Shown: positions 27,001 to 33,763 of the stretch, piece after piece
Layout of the letters: each line of letters starts with the position of its first letter
Numbering within the stretch: position 1 is the first letter of the stretch
Notes under the pieces: generated by a model
Seen by the model: only the letters and a program-made list of their open reading frames with translations
Told to the model about the DNA's origin: nothing
Database searches by the model: none
Made by a program: the position numbers and the translations under genes
Assembly: GCA_029931535.1 (NCBI GenBank)
Contig: JAQPZY010001685.1
Location: 6,741,001-6,805,000, forward strand
Direction: 5' to 3'
From: Margaritifera margaritifera
Taxonomy: Eukaryota; Mollusca; Bivalvia; Unionida; Margaritiferidae
Length of the DNA stretch: 64,000 nt

Positions 27001-30000
27001 CAATGATTGTATACAGAATGAATTGAAGACAAACACAAAGAAAACTTACTGGCTTTACTCATGGATCAATAATAAGTAACATTTCCGATAATGTTTATTT
27101 TGGCATAACACTTCAAGAAATTGGTGAAATTGTTAAATTTCAGAAGCCATGCCACGATCGAATTCATAAGTGATCTCTTCCCCAAAATGATAATAAACTT
27201 TTTGTACACTATTTCTCGTACTTAAAAAAAAAATAAAAAATTCCGTGTACGAGAAAAATACACGTACATGTATATACAATTTCAGGAACCACGCCACAGA
27301 CGTATTATACTCGAATTCCTACGCGATCTCTTCCCCAAAATGATACTGTAATATACACATTTTATACACTATTTCTCGTCCTTTGAAAAAAAAAAAAAAA
27401 GTTCATGTGCGAATGAATATATGAAATTTTGGGAGCCACGCCACGATCGCGTTATATCCGAATTCGCGTTATAGCGGGGTTTCACTGTATTAAGCTTGTT
27501 TGCTTGTACATGCATGCAAAGCATGTCCGCATCTTCTTTGATTCAGACCTCTGCATCAATGCCAAGTGTTAGCAATGATTAACTTACCTAATCAACCTAA
27601 TTACAGCTGTAGAGATTAAGCTTGTTTGCTTGAAAATGAATGGAAAGGAATGTCTGAATTGCCTTTTCTAAAGATTATACATTGTTGCTCCTTTTTTTTC
27701 ATTTTTATTTTTTATGACAAATGCAATGACAAATTAAGTATCCACAAATATGTATTTTCTTTTTTTTACCAATCCACAAAATTTGATAATAAAGAACTTC
27801 ATGTGATTCACAGTATTAAAGATCATTATATATCAAATATGCATCTTCCCACATTTTCAAGACCTATTTAGTACTGGTGCATTATCACTTCACCTTTAAA
27901 AATGTTTGGGGAGAATTTATTTGAATTTTTCATACAGCTTTGTTGTCAAGCCCACCTTGAAGGTAGTTAGACATAGTGATTGCTTTGGTGTCCATGTGTA
28001 TGTCCATCCATACATTCATCCATTAAGATCCATGTTCAAGTTTTTTTTTACTTTCAAGCTAAATAAACAGGTGGGCTTGACAAAAAAAGGATGTTTTTTG
28101 TATTGATATAGCTTTGCATGACTTAAATTTGTAATGTATTATGTCCGTCATGTGTTTTTCAACAATCACTTGTTACCCCCTCTGTAGGCCATATTTCTGA
28201 TCTGATTTTTATCTTACTTGGACAGGTTCGATAATGCAGGAGATCCACACATGAGGTGATCTTGCGTCTGATTCATTGAGCTTGTTAACACTCCGGAGAT
28301 TATATTTCTAATCTGATTTTGATCACACTGAGATTATGGGTTTATATTATCCAGATCTTGTGGGGAGTTTGATAATGACAGGGGTTGACAGTTCCAATTT
28401 TTGCTTACAATTTTTATCAACAAGATGATGCTGGAAAAATGGTCGTAAAATCTTAAATTGTGTTCGTTTCTCTATGTAAAATTGGGCTACTTGCGTGAAA
28501 TAATACTTGCCCATCAATGTTTTTAGTTGTCTGGGCTTGTTGGACTTGGGAATAGTCGTCTCCTGAATGAACAAGATTCATGCATATTAATGAGGTGATC
28601 TTGCATCTGATTGGCTGAGCTTGTTATGCTTGTTGCCACTCTGGAAGCCATATTTCTGATCCTATTTTTCATCATACATGGAATATGGGCTTATGTCATA
28701 AAGATCTCGGACAAGTTTGATAATTAATGAGATCCATGGATACAAATGAGGTGATCTTGCATCTGATTGGCTGAGCTTGTTACCACTCTGGATAACATGT
28801 TCTAATCTGACTTTGATCAAACTGGAATATGGACATGTATCATCAAGACAAGTTCAGTAATGAGCGAGATTCACACATATTGACGAGGTGATATTGCACC
28901 TGATTGTCTGAGCTTGTTGCTGCTCTGGAAGCCGCATTTCTGATTCGAGTTTTATTAAGTCTGGAATATGGACTTATATGATCAAGATTTCAGAGGAGTT
29001 CAGTGACAAGCAAGATCCAGGCATATTACTGAGGTGATCTAGCATCTGATTGGCTAAGCTTCATGTTACTCTGGAGACCATATTTCTGATCCCATTTTGA
29101 TCAAACTTGGCATCTAGCTTTATATGATCAAGATCTCGCAGGAGTTCAATAATGAGTGAGATCCATGAGTGGTAATGAGGTGATCTTGCATCTGATTGGC
29201 TGAGCGTGTTCCTGCTCCAGAGACTGTATGATCTGATTCTTGATTAAACTTGATAAATGCATGTAGACTTAAATCATATAGATCTTATATGAATACAGTT
29301 ACGAGTTGTAATGAGGTGACCTTGTATCTGATTGACTGAGCTTGTCAACATTTTAGTCACTATTTCTTGTCATATTTTTTAATCAAAGTAAGTAAATAGG
29401 CTTGTATCATCAAAATATCCAGCAAGCTCTTTTGTGAGTGAGATCTGCACATATTAATTAGGTGATTTTGCATCTGATTGGATGAACTTCTTACCACTCA
29501 AAAGATGGTACTTCTGACCCTGTTTTAATCAAACATAATAATCCTTACTTTTTGTTACATGTAGATATAAATACTGATAATAATCCTTACTTTTCGTTAC
29601 ATGTAGATATAAATACTGATAATAATCCTTACTTTTTGTTACATGTAGATATAAATACTGATCCCATGTTTTGTGTAGCACTTGACAAAAGGAGATGCAG
29701 TTTCTGTGATTTCATTAGTCAAAAGGAGATGCAGTTTCTTTGATTTCATTAGTAATGGTAGTTTTTGTATTTCTGTAACAAGTTTGAATGTCTGACCATA
29801 TTCAGCTTGTGCAAAATGGGGTGATAGACCTGAGTCTATATTATTCATAGTTAGGCGCACATTTACACAGTTGGGTGCATGTTTACTCAGGTAAATATGG
29901 TATGCATGACTTTGCCAGTTGAGTGGATGTTTACTCAGGTAAATATGGTATGCATTATTTGGACTTACAGGGTAAAGCTCTATGCCTGGTTGTTGAAAAC

Positions 30001-30793
30001 ACTTAATTTATTTAGGTCTTATTACATCTTGTATATTTAATGTCCAAGATGCTGCAGTCATTGAATATTTAAAAATTAATGTTTGAATAATGTTTGGAAT
30101 CAATTGATTATAACATATAACATATAGTCTTGTGTAAAAGTTGCACTCGTCATCAAAGTGAAGGACCAGAAAGAATAAATATGAAGTAATTCACCTTTTT
30201 GAAAGAGCAGGTGAATCAGAATAGTGGTCTCTGTTTGGTTGACTTCAAATGGTGATATGGTGATAAAAATTGTGGATGCAAATCATATTTCATCATTACA
30301 AGTTTCATTACAATAAATGTATTCATATATAACTCATATTGTTACCCATAGGGAAGTACCACTGTATACATGTAAATGTTAAGAACATTTTGTAGTGTAT
30401 TATAACACTTACATGGTTACTATACAATTCTCGAGTGGACTTGCCTTTAAATGTTTTTAATAATTCCTTCAGTCAAATAACAATACAATTCATAAATGGT
30501 TCTTTTTCAGTTTTTCTCTTCCCACAGTTGCATCTGCTGTATGAATTCTTTTGTTCAAATGAATTGTTTAATCATACATTTTATTTCCATTTTCCCTTGC
30601 ACAGTTGCGTCTGCTGTATGAGGGTAGCCCCATGGCATTCATCATAGAGCAGGCAGGAGGCCTGGCTACTACAGGAATCATGCCCATCCTTGACATTACT
30701 CCTGAGAGTGTCCATCAGCGAATTCCTGTCTTTCTCGGATCAAAAGAAGATGTACAGGACGTTATTGACATTTATGCAAAATACAAAAAGTAG
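2878..30793 (+). CDS. fbp: Fructose-1,6-bisphosphatase, 3' part of gene (4 exons, 5' end outside window)
   Basis: This gene encodes fructose-1,6-bisphosphatase, which removes the 1-phosphate of fructose 1,6-bisphosphate to give fructose 6-phosphate in cytosolic gluconeogenesis. Joining 2878-3018, 6505-6642, 16702-16818 and 30605-30793 gives 194 residues matching the C-terminal ~57% of the animal enzyme (human length 338). All introns are phase 0 with AG acceptors and GTATGT or GTAAGT donors. Visible substrate and metal residues, in human numbering, are Asn213 in NEGY, Arg244/Tyr245 in YGARY, Tyr265, Lys275 in PNGK and Glu281 in LLYE. The metal loop DPLDGSS, Glu98 and the AMP site belong to exons left of position 1. 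Introns are 3.5, 10.1 and 13.8 kb and full of transposons. No frameshift or stop was found. Family assignment is near certain; whether it is the liver-type or muscle-type orthologue cannot be told. Confidence 0.96.
3593..3700. repeat. Two-copy local duplication (~57 bp)
   Basis: cagattctcgcagtgtaccc... and cagattctctcagggtaccc... are two adjacent diverged copies, both continuing into attctgttgg and tctcttgt. No coding content. Confidence 0.75.
4575..4770 (-). mobile_element. Diverged tRNA-derived SINE
   Basis: On the minus strand, TGGGTTAGTGGTTAA (box A-like) is followed by AGGTTTGCATGG (box B-like) and then GAACAAGGCATTTAACCATG, resembling the 'ggcaaggcactttacc' core seen in many invertebrate SINEs. 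Ends and target duplication are not resolved. Confidence 0.55.
5660..6430. repeat. Tandem/inverted dispersed repeat of mollusc type
   Basis: About 2.3 direct cycles of a ~265-bp unit built from 'tctcaaaaactgctcaacag', 'aatttgaccagatttga' and 'gccatcaaatatgg' phrases. An inverted partial copy follows from about 6305 to 6430 (reverse complement reads ctgccatcaaatatggacac). A related copy lies at 21780-21960. It sits just upstream of the fbp exon at 6505. Confidence 0.75.
6505..6642 (+). CDS. fbp: FBPase exon (about human residues 190-235)
   Basis: 46 codons flanked by gattcag and GTATGT. It contains IGEFIL, a basic segment (DIKIKPRGK), and SINEGY, which holds the substrate-binding Asn (human 213) and the Tyr equivalent to human 216. 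It ends in SKKYPT. Confidence 0.96.
7306..7419 (+). pseudogene. DIRS gag-like cysteine module, copy 1
   Basis: ATG-to-TGA frame of 37 codons with six cysteines: [13 protein letters not shown], then C..C...C...C.C spacing. It resembles the N-terminal CxxC module at 8027-8209, which has the same K-C-S-x-C-K-x-F-x-x-x-E-D pattern. Taken as a gag fragment of a DIRS-type element. The relation is inferred from the paired copies and the nearby DIRS pol. Confidence 0.5.
7480..7680 (-). repeat. Inverted-repeat arm, left (DIRS-associated)
   Basis: Its reverse complement matches 9665-9795 in order: gcttataactggc..cac, ggtaatgggtaag, ggattcaggaggtag, then taatgtgatcagggaatg. This left copy has an extra ~55 bp in the middle. 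DIRS elements carry inverted termini, so these may be termini of the surrounding relic. Confidence 0.65.
8027..8209 (+). pseudogene. DIRS gag-like cysteine module, copy 2
   Basis: 60 codons: [13 protein letters not shown]..., [14 protein letters not shown], then W and a lysine-rich end. Cys-rich heads of this type open the first open frame of many DIRS-like retroelements. Downstream 8290-8450 ([12 protein letters not shown]..) and 9061-9230 ([12 protein letters not shown].., [12 protein letters not shown]) look like further gag pieces in shifting frames. The frame is broken, so non-functional. Confidence 0.5.
9283..9417. mobile_element. Palindromic MITE / fold-back hairpin
   Basis: Two 58-bp arms (9283-9340 and 9360-9417) are inverted copies with few mismatches, separated by 19 bp (cactctgcagagcttcgca). 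Landmarks are gtttgcac, caaggaaatcccagt, ggggttac and gtctccc in the left arm, all found reversed in the right arm. It lies within the DIRS relic. Confidence 0.85.
9665..9795 (+). repeat. Inverted-repeat arm, right (DIRS-associated)
   Basis: Counterpart of 7480-7680. The phrase taatgtgatcgggcaagtatt recurs in diverged form at 9525-9555 and 14550-14580, the latter just past the recombinase region. Confidence 0.65.
9993..10470 (+). repeat. 88-bp direct repeats 391 bp apart
   Basis: tgcaatatagacatgaaaac... occurs at 9993-10080 and 10384-10470 with roughly 90% identity (shared phrases agttttcat, cagcaaaag, tacaacatgg, gaatggca). The ~300 bp between is AT-rich and non-coding. It could be a small LTR-like or duplicated segment. 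Confidence 0.75.
10960..11290 (+). pseudogene. DIRS-like gag C-terminal relic
   Basis: Broken frames reading [31 protein letters not shown] and [11 protein letters not shown] just upstream of the pol relic. The leucine/proline-rich character and position fit the end of the first open frame of DIRS elements. Assignment rests mostly on context. Confidence 0.5.
11372..12130 (+). pseudogene. DIRS-type reverse transcriptase relic
   Basis: Conceptual translation across frames gives EISSHL*KRVV...[22 protein letters not shown], then [26 protein letters not shown] and [20 protein letters not shown]. The order IxDLS..N / S.DL.DAY.HIPI / QF..LPF.L....VF.KI is characteristic of DIRS and related YR retrotransposon RTs. 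The usual FGL is FSL here. At least two stops and frame changes show decay. Confidence 0.8.
12460..13010 (+). pseudogene. DIRS-type RNase H relic
   Basis: Two frames together give [20 protein letters not shown] and then [21 protein letters not shown] followed by [11 protein letters not shown], and finally [13 protein letters not shown] with [34 protein letters not shown] and VDLFATR.N.KL are the usual landmarks after the RT of DIRS elements. Frameshifted and not functional. Confidence 0.78.
13246..14308 (+). pseudogene. DIRS-type tyrosine recombinase relic
   Basis: [21 protein letters not shown] (13624-13686) carries the first catalytic Arg context of tyrosine recombinases. [20 protein letters not shown] follows near 13875, and [15 protein letters not shown] near 14125-14170 matches the W..E.TF..FYLRD motif with the nucleophilic Tyr. 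A tyrosine recombinase after RT and RNase H defines the DIRS order. Stops and frame changes break it. Confidence 0.78.
14340..14400. repeat. 29-bp tandem duplication
   Basis: agttttcttctgaatgaaac and agtttcttctgaatgaaact are adjacent near-identical copies, each followed by gcttcc. Confidence 0.8.
14618..14860 (-). repeat. Dispersed repeat also present at 44912-45090
   Basis: On the minus strand: aagttttgtgagtttccacc, agaagttttggagatgtgatagtgg and a gac(t/g)gatggatggacag tail. 44985-45060 on the plus strand reads aaacgtttcgtgaatttcca, ggtgtagaagatgtggtaac and gacggccggcc in the same order. Not a gene despite the open frame. Confidence 0.7.
14860..16701. other. fbp intron, unannotated part
   Basis: AT-rich, no recognisable gene or element; several short random open frames only. 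Confidence 0.6.
16702..16818 (+). CDS. fbp: FBPase exon (about human residues 237-275)
   Basis: 39 codons flanked by atttcag and GTAAGT. It holds [17 protein letters not shown], with Arg244 contributed across the dimer and Tyr245 contacting the 6-phosphate. It also holds FMYP (Tyr265) and ends in APNGK, the substrate lysine (275). Confidence 0.96.
17064..17515. repeat. 42/43-bp tandem array, 11 copies
   Basis: Unit ataccaataatagatgctat ataaagtatcagtaatgttatt (42 bp; some copies 43). Ten full units plus a degenerate last unit with a deletion. Copies alternate between 'gttacgttttt' and 'gtaatgt(t/c)att' ends. Because 42 is divisible by 3, a 14-residue repeat stays open on the minus strand; this is not evidence of a gene. 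Confidence 0.95.
17520..19090. other. fbp intron, unannotated part
   Basis: No recognisable gene or element. Confidence 0.6.
19092..19230. repeat. Short irregular tandem array (about 6 units)
   Basis: Units of the form gtcacctacttgaatgagtca, 20-31 bp apart, with extra cagtcagt spacers in some copies. Confidence 0.85.
19904..20400 (+). pseudogene. hAT transposase relic, N-terminal part
   Basis: Open frame of 110 codons: [17 protein letters not shown], then a BED-like zinc-finger remnant (C....[14 protein letters not shown] and SHKS; one cysteine of the usual pair is Arg/Ser). After an in-frame TAA (20234) the same frame continues [34 protein letters not shown], stop, IAQKF. This matches hAT proteins that start with K.F...W and follow with AE.LF..FI..HN.PF.VADH. 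Inactivated by stops. Confidence 0.72.
20447..20478. repeat. (TAA)n microsatellite
   Basis: About ten TAA units between the N- and C-terminal hAT fragments. Confidence 0.9.
20915..21200 (+). pseudogene. hAT transposase relic, C-terminal dimerisation (hATC) part
   Basis: Reads [19 protein letters not shown], then [20 protein letters not shown], a frame change, then [20 protein letters not shown] and CHQYNPA. LPHSNA is the hallmark of the hATC dimerisation domain. With the N-terminal fragment 500 bp upstream on the same strand, this looks like one element that lost its catalytic middle. Confidence 0.78.
21690..22010 (+). repeat. Mollusc-type dispersed repeat plus SINE-core remnant
   Basis: tagctcacctggccataaag, gagcttatagtatgatccct, tctcaaaaccggtcagcagaatttgac and gatgccaatcc follow the order of the repeat at 5660-6430. 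21955-21985 reads aagcaaggcactttactc, the SINE-core phrase seen at 4575-4770. Confidence 0.65.
22280..22352 (-). mobile_element. tRNA-like SINE head
   Basis: Minus strand reads GGTAGCATGATGGCACAGTG (box A TGGCACAGTG) and, 40 bp on, GGATTCAGTCC (box B, 22285-22295). Spacing and loop sequence look like a tRNA gene relic, but the acceptor stem does not pair. A different family from the SINE at 370-620. Confidence 0.55.
23600..23985. repeat. Three-copy tandem repeat (~155-170 bp unit)
   Basis: Each unit holds aaactttgtggatggcttgcatttgggg, aaggaagaagcctgtcaatt, a G-rich spot, aaggtcagggttac and gtgactgaaagaagaaaaaatg, diverging toward the third copy. Short Trp-rich open frames here are incidental. 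Confidence 0.8.
24338..25487. mobile_element. hAT-like non-autonomous DNA transposon (1150 bp)
   Basis: Perfect 15-bp terminal inverted repeats CAGGGCTGAGCAAAT at both ends. Subterminal inverted phrases follow (ctagtccgggacaagtg left; acttgtcctggactagtgg right). A 21-bp subterminal array (gggactagtgaagagtaaggt, 3 or more copies at 25358-25434) precedes the right end. Outside, taact is shared on both flanks, shorter than the 8 bp expected for hAT. It encodes no complete transposase. Confidence 0.82.
24861..25274 (+). CDS. Unknown 137-codon open frame inside the hAT-like element
   Basis: The longest open frame in this intron lies wholly between the terminal repeats at 24338-25487. The middle, [20 protein letters not shown] followed by [11 protein letters not shown], resembles the short charged leader found before the zinc finger in some hAT transposases. 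The C-terminal half ([20 protein letters not shown] and onward) matches nothing I recognise. It may be a leftover transposase start, captured sequence or chance. No promoter or splice evidence. Confidence 0.35.
   Translation: MCDIAFEMKQLRKLMSCLCSYLKEKMYVMITLEVVVKQADSYSVDKMSLLNYFRKEGNKGDSEKEKFFESGGIKRKTATECAVAISPKRNAGLVLVQVADIYMDIFSNPSAKTYIHEPEEAKCVTTNVFEKLNSFEK
25660..25755. repeat. ~40-bp tandem duplication
   Basis: caagtactattcactattcc and attgagcaaatggaa occur twice in succession, followed by tacaag and cacaag. Confidence 0.85.
26439..27487. mobile_element. pogo/Tigger-like non-autonomous DNA transposon (1049 bp)
   Basis: Terminal inverted repeats begin CAGTGAAACCCCGCTATAAC and continue four or five bases further (CGCGA/CGCGAA) on both ends. 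Both ends are bordered by TA (26437-26438 and 27488-27489), the Tc1/mariner-superfamily target duplication. CAGTGAAACC-type ends are typical of pogo/Tigger. Internally there are duplicated phrases (gatcttgc(t/c)gcc(g/c)aagctcag; tatacactatttctcgt) and no transposase. Confidence 0.88.
28240..29530. repeat. Diverged satellite-like array, ~136-158 bp unit, 8 copies
   Basis: Anchored on aatgaggtgatcttgcatctgattggctgagcttgtt-type sequence near 28252, 28590, 28748, 28884, 29030, 29176, 29312 and 29457. The unit also holds 'catatttctgatc', 'gatcaaac.tgga', 'atatgatcaagatc' and 'aatgagtgagatcca'. The 338-bp first interval contains an extra ~185 bp (28380-28565) unrelated to the unit. Confidence 0.88.
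29537..29662. repeat. 42-bp tandem array, 3 copies
   Basis: Unit taatccttactttttgttac plus atgtagatataaatactgataa; three nearly identical copies. The unit is a multiple of three, so an open frame [13 protein letters not shown] persists without being a gene. Confidence 0.9.
29690..30604. other. fbp intron, last part
   Basis: AT-rich, with two short duplications: aaaaggagatgcagtttct(g/t)tgatttcatt at 29690-29755, and tgtttactcaggtaaatatggtatgcat at 29880-29955. Nothing else until the duplicated splice site at 30510-30560. Confidence 0.6.
30510..30545 (+). promoter_or_regulatory. Duplicated (decoy) splice acceptor for the last fbp exon
   Basis: tttttctcttcccacag followed by ttgcatctgctgtatgaa closely copies the true junction ttttcccttgcacag / ttgcgtctgctgtatgag 77 bp downstream. 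Use of this site (exon start 30528) would add 77 nt, shift the frame after the first six codons and stop at 30647. Confidence 0.7.
30605..30793 (+). CDS. fbp: FBPase terminal exon (about human residues 276-338)
   Basis: 62 codons and a TAG stop, after a cacag acceptor. It opens with LRLLYE, whose Glu corresponds to metal ligand Glu281. It continues with the glycine-rich AGGLATTG, then [10 protein letters not shown], and ends in a lysine-rich tail (KYKK). A near copy of the acceptor plus exon start lies 77 bp upstream at 30528 (see findings). Confidence 0.96.
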   Translation: MRLLYEGSPMAFIIEQAGGLATTGIMPILDITPESVHQRIPVFLGSKEDVQDVIDIYAKYKK

Positions 30794-32342
30794 AGCACTA
30801 CCATATTGATTGAGTGTGCCATTTTTGCACCATTAATGAAATGGTGTCAGATATATGTAACCAGAAGTTATCCCCAACTGCAAATTGCATTGACATAATA
30901 CTAGTCTGTTGATTCAATCAGTGGTCACCTATAAAAGAAAGATTGATCTGTATATCAACAATTCCTTTCTACTTATTACTAGCTGCATATGTGTAAGATG
31001 TACTACTTTTACTGATTCAAATACCATTTTAGAAACTCTATTTAAGTGTTTTAGCGGTTGTGAGTCTGTATGTAACATAAAAGTAGATGATTTAACTGAA
31101 TACAAAAATACACCGAAGAAGATATGAAATGTGCCTTCTGTAGATATGAAAATGACTTGTTGAATTATACCTAGAATGTGTCGTGATTTGTCTGTCCATT
31201 ATAAACATTTACAAACATGCTTAACCTGCATGCTATTTAGTTAAAGGCCATCTGGTCATTGATGATAAATAGACTAGCCAAGAAAATTGGAAGGTTTTGA
31301 TTAAACAGGATTTAGATGTGAATTTTAGTAAGAAAAAATAATTAGAACCAAAATGGACAATGTGAAACAATTACAAACCTGTATTAGTGGTAATCTTCAT
31401 GCAAAGGTCACTTGCTTTTATTGGTCAGATTCACGCAGTCCCATCATTTTTTCCTATAAGTATGTCCTGTATATAGCAGACCTACTCAGTATGTCCATTG
31501 ACCACCAAAAATGGTCCCAAATGGTTTCTGTATAAAAAGTCAGATTGGCATGAATCCATGCATCTTTTATGTCTTCAGTGCCGACGTCTGTTTGATTTAC
31601 TCAGAATTCTAAATACTTCTAGCTGTTTTCTCAGCAATCTCTTCCATTCCTTTTTACCTCTATATAAAAGCCATATGTCAATATAGGTCATATTAGTAAA
31701 GGCCCCAGGGTAAAAAATATGCACAGGTATAACTATGTTGGTATAACTATGTTGGTTATTTACAAACAGTAAAGACTTTTTCAGCAAAATATGGATACTA
31801 TCTACAGTCATTATTTAATCACTTTTACTATGCATGCTGAGAACAAAATAGGGACTGCTTCATTGCATTTTCCAAAAAAATCACAAAATGACAAGATTTA
31901 TATTTGTGACCAAATTTCTAAAATTTCTCGGATATTAAAATAACCCTCAGTACAGCATTATGCTGAAAAATTTTCATCTGTATGGGCAGACAAATGGACA
32001 GTCAGGATAAAAGTTAGTTTTCTTCTCATACTTTTGCAGTTAAACAAAATGTAAAGCTTTAGAAATTTATGACCTTTTTCAGCTGAAATTAATACTGTTT
32101 GCAGTTAGAGATTAACCTAAATTTGTACTTTTTATCATAGGTTGTACACAAATGTGTACTTTTTATCATAGGTTGTACACAAATTTGGCATGTGTTTTGT
32201 TTAGGAGAGACCTCCTTGTGAATTGAAAATGAACATGTAGTTTTCTACAAAAATCCTTTGCTTAGAGGTGATAATTGTCTTTAATATAGAGCCTTATATT
32301 GATGATGTTTGTTTTTGACTGAATGATAAGTGGGCTTAAATA

Positions 32343-32547
32343 TTCCGTCTATACTTGCTTATATGTCAAATCCATCTGCAAACTGCAAAGACCCAGATCT
32401 GCCATTTCATACTGTTCCAGTAGATCTGGGTTTATGCCACTTGTTAGGAGTAATATGTAAGAACAAACAACATAGATCTTGATCTGCTGGAACATTATGC
32501 AATGGCAGATCAGGGTCTGTATTGTTTGCAGTTGGACTCGTAAGACC
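32343..32547. mobile_element. Palindromic MITE, copy 1
   Basis: tccgtctatacttgcttata, aaactgcaaagacccagatctgcc, a centre with ttgttaggagtaata, then atgcaatggcagatcagggtctgtattgtttgcagttggact. The two halves are inverted copies. Same family as 33551-33763 and 36328-36582. Confidence 0.75.
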
Positions 32548-33030
32548 GACATGATAAATCTGACTTGTTGATAGGGTGGATATAAAATTATCCTCATCAC
32601 TTTGATTCATTCTTCAAAACATTATGATATTTGATATCCGAGTCTTCCTTATGCTTACGGAGTGTTGCTTATGCCAATATTTAGTAATTATGTATTTTAC
32701 TTTCCTTTGTGGTTTATTCAAATTTTAACATCTCAAATCAGTGACTACCATACACAAAATGTATAGTTTTCACTTATGATGTGGATCATAGCTTTATGTA
32801 CAAGAGGTTTTTCTTCTTTTGACTTGTGTATAACTGGGAAAGTATACTGGTGCATATTTTGACATTAAATGTCATTTATAAAAATAATAATGTCCTTATT
32901 TTATTAGGGTGGTAAAGTTGGTACAAAAACTAATCTTCTTGTGACCATCCTCTAAATGTTCATAAGGAGTTAGACAATTATCTACAATGAATACACGTTT
33001 ATTATTAGTTATTTCCTTTCTCATTGGAGT

Positions 33031-33036
33031 AATAAA
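33031..33036 (+). terminator. Candidate polyadenylation signal for fbp
   Basis: AATAAA followed about 15-50 bp later by a T/GT-rich stretch around 33050-33090. It would imply a 2.2-kb 3' UTR holding one MITE copy. Another AATAAA lies at 33361. No transcript evidence is available, so the call is weak. Confidence 0.3.
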
Positions 33037-33550
33037 ATATTTTAATCAAATCATTTTTGTCTTTGTGTTATATTGTGTATTTATGTTAGTATTTCATCTT
33101 AATTAATCCATTTGTTTATATCCACATTTGTACTAACTTGCTTGCTTACTTATTTACATGTACATACTTACCTGTTCACTCACTCAGTGACTGGAACCTG
33201 ATCAAGTAAATGGATTTAAGCAATCTGCAGATTAACTAACTTTACTCTTCTGTACATTTTCCCAGTGGCTCATAACAATGCTGGACACACATTGAAAAAA
33301 TGTATGCATTAATATTATTAGTTTTAATATACAAAGGTGGAAGAGCAAATCCATCTGAATAATAAAGTTATAAACTAATAGTAGAGCCTGGGAGTCCAGA
33401 TGAAAACTTTTTAATCTATCTACTAAATTTTATTTCGAGTCAATAGAGATTTATTTCCAGGATTTACATCTTTCTTTGAACAATGCAGTGTTTGAGGCAG
33501 CTGCATTACAGCCTACAAGATTGGATTCTGTTACAAATATTGAAATGAAA

Positions 33551-33763
33551 TACCGTATATACTCCTAAATAAGTCGAGTCCAAATGCAAACTGCACAGAC
33601 CTAGATCTGCTGTCACATAATGCACCATAAGATCTGGGTCTATCCAGTTTGTTAGGAGTAATAAGTAGAACAAACAACATAGACCCTGATCTGCCAGTAC
33701 ATTATGCAATGGCAGATCAAAGTCTATGTTGTTTGCAGTTGGACTTGACTTATAAGTGATGGT
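33551..33763. mobile_element. Palindromic MITE, copy 2
   Basis: Starts taccgtatatactcctaaat, then aagtcgagtcc, aatgcaaactgcacagacct and agatctgc. Right half reads gcaatggcagatcaaagtct, atgttgtttgcagttggact and tgacttataagt. It shares the centre ttgttaggagtaata and aacaaacaacatagac with copy 1. Confidence 0.8.
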
